Below are positions 34,603 through 41,038 of a stretch of DNA of 64,000 nt, piece after piece. The position numbers were made by a program, and so were the translations under genes. The stretch is taken from the NCBI GenBank assembly GCA_045130275.1, contig JBGUPL010000029.1:49824-113823 (forward strand), given 5' to 3'. Below the pieces are notes generated by a model. That model was not told the DNA's origin and did no database searches. It was given only the letters and a program-made list of their open reading frames with translations. This DNA comes from F23-D06 sp045130275. Lineage in GTDB: Bacteria; Bacteroidota; Bacteroidia; Bacteroidales; WCHB1-69. The first letter of the stretch is position 1, and the number at the start of each line of letters is the position of its first letter.

Positions 34603-35883
34603 ATGATGATGAGAAAATTAACCGTAGTTTTGTTTCTCTTTTTGTGCGCTTCCTTTTCTCTGGAAGCTCAACAATATGATATTCAGTTGGATAATCGGAT
34701 CTATGTCGATGGGATAGCCAGTGTGCAGCTCTTGTCCAGTCAGGATCAGCTTTCGGCGCCTGTGGGCACCTTGGGCGAAACGTTCCATATTTCGTTCGAT
34801 GATCTGAACCTTGAAATACGCCATTTGAAATACACTTTCATCCATTGCACCCACGACTGGCATCAGTCTCAGTTGAACCCTATCGAATATATCGACGGTT
34901 TTTTGGAGGATGAAATCACATCTTATGATCATTCCTTCAACACGATCGAACCCTATATGCATTATCAAGCCAGTTTCCCGAATGAAAATATATCATTCAG
35001 CAAATCAGGAAATTATATTCTGTTTGTGTATGATGACACCCCAGATAACCCTGTGTTGACCCATCGTTTCATGGTTGTGGAACCGTTGCCCGCCAAGATT
35101 CTGTGCGATGTCCATCCCGCTGTTGATGTGAATAACCGGTTTACCCATCAGGATGTTGACTTTACCGTGTTCCCTGGCGGTTATCCCATCCGGAATCCGC
35201 AGCAGACGGTGCATGCAACCATTCAGCAGAACGGCCGGTGGGATAATGCCAAATACGGTCTGGTTTATCGTTCGGGCAATTCTTCGGAACTTCATTTCAA
35301 TTATTTGGACGGCAGTAATTCTTTCCCGGGCAGTTCGGAATTCCGGACATTTGATATTTCCACTCTGCGCTCGAATGCGGACAGGATTGTGGGCATATCC
35401 TTTGAAAATCGTCATAACCATGCGTATGTGCTGCAAGATGATGCACGTCCGTTTGTGGCGTATGAAAGCCGCGGAAACATCAATGGCCGTTGCTACTACC
35501 GTAACAGGGATTTGGTGAATGATTATTCGGAAGACTATGTTTTTACACATTTTACGCTCAAAAGTGCATTTCCGTTTACGGACGGCCATGTGTATGTCTT
35601 CGGGGAACTTACGGATTGGCAACTTCAGGAAGAGGCTAAGTTACGTTATAACAAGGAATTTGATTTCTGGGAAACGGAGTTGTTGCTGAAACAGGGCGTT
35701 TACAATTATCAGTACGTTTTTCTTCCCTATGGTAGTGATGAAATTGATGCCACTTATATAGAAGGATCACACTACCAAACTAATAATATATACAATATTT
35801 ATGTTTATTTTCGGGAAGAAGGTTCATCATACGACCGACTTATCGGTTACCAACCCTGTTCCATTTCAGATTCCAGACAATAG
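34603..35883 (+). CDS. Type IX secretion system plug protein (DUF5103)
   Basis: A 426-residue exported protein with signal peptide (ending LEAQ). Family blocks visible are VQLLSSQDQLSAPV, the domain-boundary DWHQSQLNPIEYIDGF, PVLTHRFMVVEP, and a C-terminal immunoglobulin/CBM48-like strand set (YVFGELTDWQ, YNYQYVF) ending in YDRLIGYQ. Homologues are annotated as the protein that plugs the giant SprA translocon of the type IX secretion system. Together with the PorE-like protein this suggests a T9SS in the organism; no other por/gld genes are in the window. Three ATG codons in a row leave the exact start open. Confidence 0.85.
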   Translation: MMMRKLTVVLFLFLCASFSLEAQQYDIQLDNRIYVDGIASVQLLSSQDQLSAPVGTLGETFHISFDDLNLEIRHLKYTFIHCTHDWHQSQLNPIEYIDGFLEDEITSYDHSFNTIEPYMHYQASFPNENISFSKSGNYILFVYDDTPDNPVLTHRFMVVEPLPAKILCDVHPAVDVNNRFTHQDVDFTVFPGGYPIRNPQQTVHATIQQNGRWDNAKYGLVYRSGNSSELHFNYLDGSNSFPGSSEFRTFDISTLRSNADRIVGISFENRHNHAYVLQDDARPFVAYESRGNINGRCYYRNRDLVNDYSEDYVFTHFTLKSAFPFTDGHVYVFGELTDWQLQEEAKLRYNKEFDFWETELLLKQGVYNYQYVFLPYGSDEIDATYIEGSHYQTNNIYNIYVYFREEGSSYDRLIGYQPCSISDSRQ

Positions 35884-35885
35884 TG

Positions 35886-36620
35886 TTATCGGTTTTTGAC
35901 GCACCTGGCTGAGTAGAAAGCCTCTTTCGGGGTGCAGTTGATTTCCACCGTGGCGTTCGTGTAATAGAAACGATGGATAGGGGAGGTGTCGGGACTTCCG
36001 TCTGAGCAGGTCCAGAAGCCGGTGTCTGTCCCAAATCCTTCGGTCTGATCGTTCCAGACACTGCCTGCGGGCAATACCGAAAAGCCTGTGCTGTTGTTCG
36101 TTGTGTTGTCTTCGATGATGCAACAAGCTGCCCCTTTGGTCAGAAAGTCGAATTTCCAACCTTCAGTGGAGGCCATCGCCTTGGCCACGTTGTTGACGTC
36201 CGTACCGCACCGGTAGTAGTCTTTGTAGCCGACATAGTCTTCGAGGCCCATCCACTCGAAATTGGCGGGCACGTGCCAGCCGGTTGGGCATGGACCTTGC
36301 ACGCGTCCGTCGGTCTCTTCCGTCGGCTCTGCCCCGTTGAGCACAGAAAACCAGGTGTATAGACGACCATAACGGGAAATGTTTTCGGGGTCGTTGTTCG
36401 GGGCTTCGGGCGCAGGGGTGATTTCACGACCGTCAGCGTATCGCGTGACACGCAGGTTTTCCCGCATCCAGCAATCGTCACCCATCATAACGGTTTGATA
36501 CACATTCCCGTCGATGTCGGTCACGGTGCCGCAGTCACGAATCTCCTGAGCGACCGTCGAAATGATCGTCGTCAGTGTGGCGACCAGCAATGAGAGGCGT
36601 TGAAGGTGTTTCATCATCAT
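35886..36620 (-). CDS. Secreted FISUMP-domain protein
   Basis: A 244-residue exported protein with signal peptide (ending STVAQ). The mature part matches the 'Fibrobacter succinogenes major paralogous' domain: TDIDGNVYQTVMMGDDCWMRENL, YTWFSVLNG, CPTGWHVP, NNSTGFSVLPAG, FWTCS and a final YSARCVKNR. The fold resembles C-type-lectin/formylglycine-like domains; function is unknown, usually surface-exposed. Start 36620 (MMMKHL) is chosen because the open frame further upstream is antisense to the GT2 gene. Confidence 0.85.
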   Translation of the reverse strand: MMMKHLQRLSLLVATLTTIISTVAQEIRDCGTVTDIDGNVYQTVMMGDDCWMRENLRVTRYADGREITPAPEAPNNDPENISRYGRLYTWFSVLNGAEPTEETDGRVQGPCPTGWHVPANFEWMGLEDYVGYKDYYRCGTDVNNVAKAMASTEGWKFDFLTKGAACCIIEDNTTNNSTGFSVLPAGSVWNDQTEGFGTDTGFWTCSDGSPDTSPIHRFYYTNATVEINCTPKEAFYSARCVKNR

Positions 36621-36634
36621 CCTGTTTATAAAAT

Positions 36635-36668
36635 GTAGAGACGTGCCATGGCGCGTCTCTACAGAGGG
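36635..36668 (+). repeat. F2 palindromic repeat, intergenic copy
   Basis: GTAGAGACG-T-GCCATGGC-G-CGTCTCTAC followed by AGAGGG. It nearly fills the gap between the GT2 and FISUMP genes and is 33/34 identical to the copy inside the macroglobulin CDS. Confidence 0.85.
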
Positions 36669-36673
36669 TTTCG

Positions 36674-37630
36674 TTATTCGATTCTGTCTGAAATCAGGTA
36701 TTTGTTGCGGTCGGAGCCGTTGCGGACAACCAATTCGGCGAGGTATCCGGCGAGGAACAACATCAGTCCGAAGACCATGGCCAGCAACGCCAGGTAGAAG
36801 AGTGGCTGGTCGGTGACCTGACGGAAGCCTGGCACCATGTGGTTCATGCGGTACAGTTTCTGCGCAATCAGCACGATGGTGATGACGATACCGATCAGGA
36901 ACGACAACGAACCTAACGAACCGAAGAAGTGCATCGGCTTTTTGCCGAATTTCGACATGAAGCTGACGGTCAGCAGATCCAGGTAGCCGTTGATGAAGCG
37001 GTTCCAGCCGAATTTGGAGACGCCGTGTTTGCGTTTCTGGTGGACGACCACCTTCTCGCCGATTTTGCCGAATCCCGCCCATTTGGCGATGACAGGGATG
37101 TAGCGGTGCATCTCGCTATAGACTTCGATGGATTTCACTACGTCTTTCTTGTAGGCCTTGAGCCCGCAGTTGAAGTCGTGGAGTTGGATGCCCGACATTC
37201 TGCGTGTGGTCCAGTTGAAGAACTTTGACGGGATGTTTTTGGCGAGTTTTGAATCATAACGCACTTTTTTCCATCCCGACACAAGGTCGTAGCCGTCTTC
37301 CTTGATCATGCGGAAGAGTTCGGGGATCTCGTCGGGGCTGTCCTGAAGGTCGGCGTCCATGGTGATGACCACGTCGCCTTCGCACGCCTCGAAAGCCGTG
37401 TTCAGTGCGGCAGATTTGCCGTAGTTGCGGCGGAACTTGATGCCCTTAATTGCGGGATTCTTCGCGTGAAGCTCTTGAATCACGGACCACGACTCGTCAG
37501 TGGAGCCGTCATCGACCATGATGACTTCATACGAGAAGTTGTTTTCTGCCATGACGCGCTCAATCCAGGCGGCCAGTTCCGGCAGCGATTCTGCCTCGTT
37601 TAACAGGGGTACTATTACGGATATGTCCAT
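36674..37630 (-). CDS. Family 2 glycosyltransferase, membrane-anchored (DPM/GtrB-like)
   Basis: A 318-residue enzyme expected to move a sugar from a nucleotide sugar to a polyprenyl phosphate at the inner membrane. The GT-A domain has VIVPLLNEAESLPEL at 5-19, the DDGSTD motif near 40, and the metal-binding DADLQD near 92. Two hydrophobic helices (about 235-258 and 272-298) end the protein, as in GtrB/DpgS. It sits downstream of DUF4199 on the same strand, an arrangement common in Bacteroidota. Confidence 0.92.
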   Translation of the reverse strand: MDISVIVPLLNEAESLPELAAWIERVMAENNFSYEVIMVDDGSTDESWSVIQELHAKNPAIKGIKFRRNYGKSAALNTAFEACEGDVVITMDADLQDSPDEIPELFRMIKEDGYDLVSGWKKVRYDSKLAKNIPSKFFNWTTRRMSGIQLHDFNCGLKAYKKDVVKSIEVYSEMHRYIPVIAKWAGFGKIGEKVVVHQKRKHGVSKFGWNRFINGYLDLLTVSFMSKFGKKPMHFFGSLGSLSFLIGIVITIVLIAQKLYRMNHMVPGFRQVTDQPLFYLALLAMVFGLMLFLAGYLAELVVRNGSDRNKYLISDRIE

Positions 37631-37756
37631 TTTAAGGGTTAAGGGTTAAAGGTTAATGGTTAAAGAGTTTAGGGTTTAGAGTTTAGAAGTTTAGAGTTTA
37701 GGGTTTAGAGTTTAGGGCTTCCTTGAGCGGCCCCGTTAGGGGCAAGAGCTCGGTAG
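37631..37756. repeat. Iterated GGTTAA/GTTTAG tract with a B element
   Basis: About 85 bp of AAGGGTTA and GTTTAGGGTTTAGA words (37631-37717) is followed by a B element (37718-37756), CTTCCTTGAGCGGCCCC-GTTA-GGGGCAAGAGCTCGGTAG in pieces. This B copy has a GTTA loop where others have GAA or GGA. Confidence 0.8.
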
Positions 37757-37765
37757 AGCATGATG

Positions 37766-38725
37766 TTACGGGTTAGTCGTTTCGGTATCGTCATGTTCCG
37801 ATGGGACGAATTCTTCGATCGGTTTTTTCGAGGTGTAGTTGAACATGGCGACGAAGAGGCCGAAGAACATGCCGTAGAGCAGGTACATCATGGCGCTGAC
37901 AGCGGCGTATTGGCCGTTGCGGTCGTAACGTGGCACGCGCGATTTTGTTTCTTCGAAGCGTTTTTCCAGCGGATCGAGGCTGGCAAGCGTGTCGTTGGTC
38001 TGCACCACAATTTCCTGCACGTAGGGTGTAGTAGACTTTTCGTTGTTCTGCTCGGAGTAGCTTTCCAGTGTTTCCATCAGCACCCTTTTCGCGTAGGGCG
38101 TGAAATTGCCGAGCTGGTATTTCTCTTTGTCCGCCTCAGGTTTGGAGAGCAACTTTCCGGTATAATATCGCTGGACGAGTTCGATGCCGTGGTTGATTTC
38201 ATCACGGCATTGTTGCTGGATAGTTGTGTCGGTGTCAGGCGGGAATCCGGCGAATCCGTAGAATCCCGTACTGCACAGCAAACTTTCTTTCCGCTCGTTC
38301 AGCATGGCACTAGCCGCATCGGTGTAAGCCATCAGTTCGGCATTCGTCAGGGTGTCTTTGGCCAGATTCTGCTTGTATTTGCTGAGTGCGGTATTGTATT
38401 TCTGCTGCAGGCCGTCCTTCTCGATGACGGAGTAGTGGAGCATGTCGTAACCGAAGAGCACTGCGACGCCGATGAGGGAGGTCACGATGCAGCTCAGGAA
38501 AGCCTTGGCGAACGAGAGTCGTTCGGGATAGCTTTCCTTGAACTCTTTCACCCCAAAGTGGAGCACGAGGATGAAGCCGATGATCATCGCCAAATCAAGC
38601 AGTTGTGCCGCCTGATAATCGACTTTGCGGGCGAACATCTTCAGAATCTCGATGCCGGCCAGCATGATGCCGGTTATAACACCCCATTTGAGGTGGATTT
38701 TCCAGAAAGTTTTGTCTTTTAGCAT
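37766..38725 (-). CDS. DUF4199 membrane protein
   Basis: A 319-residue membrane protein. Three N-terminal helices (about 12-30, 38-58, 72-95; LLDLAMIIGFILVLHFGVKEF) and one near 275-295 bound a large hydrophilic, helical middle (about 100-265). DUF4199 proteins are widespread in Bacteroidota beside family 2 glycosyltransferases, as here, but no function is known. A large open frame on the opposite strand is an artefact of base composition. Confidence 0.82.
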   Translation of the reverse strand: MLKDKTFWKIHLKWGVITGIMLAGIEILKMFARKVDYQAAQLLDLAMIIGFILVLHFGVKEFKESYPERLSFAKAFLSCIVTSLIGVAVLFGYDMLHYSVIEKDGLQQKYNTALSKYKQNLAKDTLTNAELMAYTDAASAMLNERKESLLCSTGFYGFAGFPPDTDTTIQQQCRDEINHGIELVQRYYTGKLLSKPEADKEKYQLGNFTPYAKRVLMETLESYSEQNNEKSTTPYVQEIVVQTNDTLASLDPLEKRFEETKSRVPRYDRNGQYAAVSAMMYLLYGMFFGLFVAMFNYTSKKPIEEFVPSEHDDTETTNP

Positions 38726-38810
38726 GTTTTTAGCTGTTAGCTATTAGCTATTGGCCGTTGGCTATTGACCATTAGCGAATTGCCAACAGCCAATAGCCAA
38801 CAGCCAGATA
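38726..38810. repeat. Iterated GCTATTGG tract, self-complementary
   Basis: The left half repeats TTAGCTATTGGC words and the right half repeats GCCAATAGCCAACAGCC, the reverse complement, so the tract could fold on itself. It lies between mce and DUF4199. Confidence 0.75.
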
Positions 38811-39215
38811 TTATTTCGGGCAGCAGAATTCGGTGAGGACGCCGCCGGTGGCTTTCGGGTGGGCGAAGCCGATCATCAGCTGTTCGGCGCCGGGGCGGGC
38901 GGCCTTGTCGATGAGGCGCACTTCCTTCTCTTCCAGCTCGTGCAGGGCTTCGTTGGTGTCGGGCACAGCGAAAGCGATGTGGTGGATGCCCTCTCCGCGG
39001 TTCTCGATGAACTTCGCGATGGTGCTCTCCTGACTTGTCGGCTCCAGAAGCTCGATCTTGGTCTGCCCGACCTTGAAGAAAGCGGTCTTCACCTTCTGGT
39101 CAATGACCTCTTCGATGTTGTAGCATTTCATCCCTAAGATATTCTCGTAATAGGGGATTGCGGTTTCCAAGCTTTTCACGGCAATGCCGAGGTGTTCGAT
39201 GTGGGTGATGTTCAT
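38811..39215 (-). CDS. mce: Methylmalonyl-CoA epimerase
   Basis: Interconverts (R)- and (S)-methylmalonyl-CoA in the propionate/succinate pathway of Bacteroidota. The 134-residue VOC protein has His8 in IEHLGIAVKS, IELLEPT, GIHHIAFAV (second metal His) and a terminal GVLTEFCCPK with the metal Glu. Length is exact for the family. The acyl-CoA carboxylase genes that often follow are not here. Confidence 0.95.
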   Translation of the reverse strand: MNITHIEHLGIAVKSLETAIPYYENILGMKCYNIEEVIDQKVKTAFFKVGQTKIELLEPTSQESTIAKFIENRGEGIHHIAFAVPDTNEALHELEEKEVRLIDKAARPGAEQLMIGFAHPKATGGVLTEFCCPK

Positions 39216-39524
39216 ATTTACGGTTTTATTTGTTTGTTACTTCGTGTTTGTTAGCCTTCGGCTGTTGATGAGCCTTCGGCTGTTGGTTGGCCTTCGGCTG
39301 TTTGATGAGCCTTCGGCTGTTTGATGAGCCTTCGGCTGTTGGTTAGCCTTCGGCTGTTAGTTAGCCTTCGGCTGTTGATGAGCCTTCGGCTGTTTGATGA
39401 GCCTTCGGCTGTTTGATGAGCCTTCGGCTGTTGGTTAGCCTTCGGCTGTTGGTTACTTCGTGTTTGTTACTTCGGGTCTGCTCAAATAATAATTCTTAAT
39501 TCTTAATTCTTAATTCTTAATTCG
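39216..39524. other. Intergenic region with GCCTTCGGC array
   Basis: A 309-bp gap, consisting almost entirely of repeats: TACTTCGTGTTTGTTA flanks, the 11-copy array (39254-39450), and five AATTCTTA words (39487-39523). It holds no ORF with coding character. Confidence 0.75.
39254..39450. repeat. 11-copy GCCTTCGGCTGTT direct-repeat array
   Basis: Eleven copies of the core GCCTTCGGCTGTT are spaced every 17-19 bp by GATGA, TGATGA, GGTTA or AGTTA. Each unit can form GCC-TTC-GGC (C-UUCG-G on the plus-strand RNA, C-GAA-G on the other strand). Copies of TTACTTCGTGTTTGTTA flank both sides. Too short in period for CRISPR. Confidence 0.9.
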
Positions 39525-40307
39525 TCAGTCGCGGTCGGGGGTGGCGTCGAGCCAGTGGGTTTTGTGCTTGATGAGTTTGATGAGGAGGGCGAGGACGGTG
39601 TAGGCAAGGGTGATCCAAAGCATGGGGCGTTCCCCGCTGAGGCAGCAGTCGCCGGGGCAGTTGCGGACGCAGATCAGGTGGAAGAGGAGGTAGTCCACGA
39701 CGGTGTAGGAGACAAGTACGGACATGATGGTGGCGTATTCGCGGCGGATGAAGGTTTTCCAGGAGAACTGGAGCATGCCGCCTTCGTAGAGGGACCATTT
39801 CGGGAGGAACGCGGGCACTTTTGCTGCCCACTCCTCGAACTCGTCGCCGTATTTGGAGCGCAGGAACGCCTCTTCGGCCATCATGATGCGCTCGTAGTAG
39901 ATCCAATAGACGAGGGAGACGACAAGGAAGACGCTGATGTTCATCGTGAAGACGAGCAGTCCGGCCCAAATGAGGTAGTTAGCGAGGTAGAGCGGGTGGC
40001 GCACCACGGAGTAGATGCCTTTGGTGTTGAGGTGGTCGGCGACTTGTTTGGCGGTGTTGCGCCCGGAGGTGCCCTTGGGGGTGGTGCAGACGGTGTAGGC
40101 GCGCAAAGCGAGACCGGCGAAGGTGAGCACGGCGGCGCAGACGGTGCATACGACCATCAGGGGGGAACCCCACGTCTCCCAGACGTAGATGTTGCTGTTG
40201 GTGAACCACATTAGCGGCAGGGCGAGCGCAAAAATGAGCACCGGAATCTGTCCACGGTACTTGAAAAGCTTCGCGCCAGTCGCTTCCATTGATTGAATCA
40301 GGGCCAT
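39525..40307 (-). CDS. ICMT/PEMT-like membrane methyltransferase family protein
   Basis: A 260-residue integral membrane protein with about six helices. The segment GIYSVVRHPLYLANYLIWAG (about 98-117), followed by EEAFLRSKYGDEFEEWAAKVPAFLP, is the SAM-binding signature of isoprenylcysteine carboxyl methyltransferase-like enzymes. The substrate is unknown; bacterial members methylate lipids or small molecules. A Cys-rich loop (CVRNCPGDCC) near 212-222 is unusual and could bind metal. A -7 element TACCTTTG lies at 40335-40342. Confidence 0.78.
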   Translation of the reverse strand: MALIQSMEATGAKLFKYRGQIPVLIFALALPLMWFTNSNIYVWETWGSPLMVVCTVCAAVLTFAGLALRAYTVCTTPKGTSGRNTAKQVADHLNTKGIYSVVRHPLYLANYLIWAGLLVFTMNISVFLVVSLVYWIYYERIMMAEEAFLRSKYGDEFEEWAAKVPAFLPKWSLYEGGMLQFSWKTFIRREYATIMSVLVSYTVVDYLLFHLICVRNCPGDCCLSGERPMLWITLAYTVLALLIKLIKHKTHWLDATPDRD

Positions 40308-40334
40308 CTTTGTCAGCAGTTTTTTTTAACGGTG

Positions 40335-40342
40335 CAAAGGTA
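40335..40342 (-). promoter_or_regulatory. -7 promoter element of the methyltransferase gene
   Basis: On the minus strand this reads TACCTTTG, 27 bp before the start. Confidence 0.65.
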
Positions 40343-40368
40343 CACAAATTATGGATATGTGCGCATGA

Positions 40369-40396
40369 AAAAAGGATGACAAAAGCCATCCTTTTT
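40369..40396 (-). terminator. Terminator of rplS
   Basis: The hairpin AAAGGATG / CATCCTTT with an 8-nt loop is followed on the minus strand by a T-run, 30 bp after the rplS stop. Confidence 0.8.
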
Positions 40397-40425
40397 CATT
40401 AACCATTAAAATCTTTACATTATGA

Positions 40426-40779
40426 TTACCCTCTGCGCTCTTTGATACGGGCTTTCTTACCAGTCAAATTGCGGAGATAGTAAATTCTCGCTCTTCTCAC
40501 GACACCGCGTTTCACAACTTTGACATCGGCAATCATCGGGGAGGTGAAGGGGAATACTCTTTCCACACCGATACCACCGGAAATCTTTCTCACGGTGAAG
40601 GTCTTGTTCACGCCGTTGCCTTTGATTTGCAGGACAACGCCCTGGAAATTCTGGATACGCTCTTTGGAACCTTCCACGATTCTATAGGAAACGTTCACCG
40701 TGTCGCCGGCTTTGAACTTCGGAAACTCTTGGGTCGTTATGAAGTTATCTTCTACGTATTGAATCAACTCGTTTTTCAT
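40426..40779 (-). CDS. rplS: 50S ribosomal protein L19
   Basis: Ribosomal protein at the 30S-50S interface. The 117 residues match the family throughout: FKAGDTVNVSYRIVEGSKERIQNFQGVV (parts: GDTVNV, ERIQNFQG), TFTVRKIS, GVERVFP and YYLRNLTGKKARIKE. It stands alone with its own promoter (TATTTTTG at 40826-40833) and terminator, unlike the rpsP-rimM-trmD-rplS operon of many other phyla. Confidence 0.98.
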   Translation of the reverse strand: MKNELIQYVEDNFITTQEFPKFKAGDTVNVSYRIVEGSKERIQNFQGVVLQIKGNGVNKTFTVRKISGGIGVERVFPFTSPMIADVKVVKRGVVRRARIYYLRNLTGKKARIKERRG

Positions 40780-40825
40780 TGCTCTATACTTTTTCGCTGT
40801 TATTTACTCCTTGATTTTGAGGCTG

Positions 40826-40833
40826 CAAAAATA
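40826..40833 (-). promoter_or_regulatory. -7 promoter element of rplS
   Basis: On the minus strand this reads TATTTTTG, 46 bp before the start. Confidence 0.65.
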
Positions 40834-41038
40834 CACTTTTTTTTGATAACCACAACCCCCTCTCAAATATTTTTTCTGATATATGCAAGTTATTGAATAT
40901 CAATATTCTACAAAATATGATCCAAGAAACTCTGCCTCCAAAACATGGTTTTGGATAAACCCTTGCGCTTCTTGAGATGCAAGATTTTGCTGTTTTAAAG
41001 CACAAACGCCCCTTTTTGAAATCGAAAATAACAAATAA

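Noticed and set aside
36621..37082. N-terminal extension of the FISUMP protein
   Set aside because: The open frame there is antisense to the GT2 coding region and crosses the F2 repeat; a signal peptide begins at 36620.
37760..38722. 320-codon plus-strand gene opposite DUF4199
   Set aside because: It is an antisense shadow with no family features; the minus-strand DUF4199 protein has clear membrane helices and conserved context.
39254..39450. CRISPR array
   Set aside because: Period is 17-19 bp, the 'spacers' are 4-6 bp and recur, and no cas genes are near.
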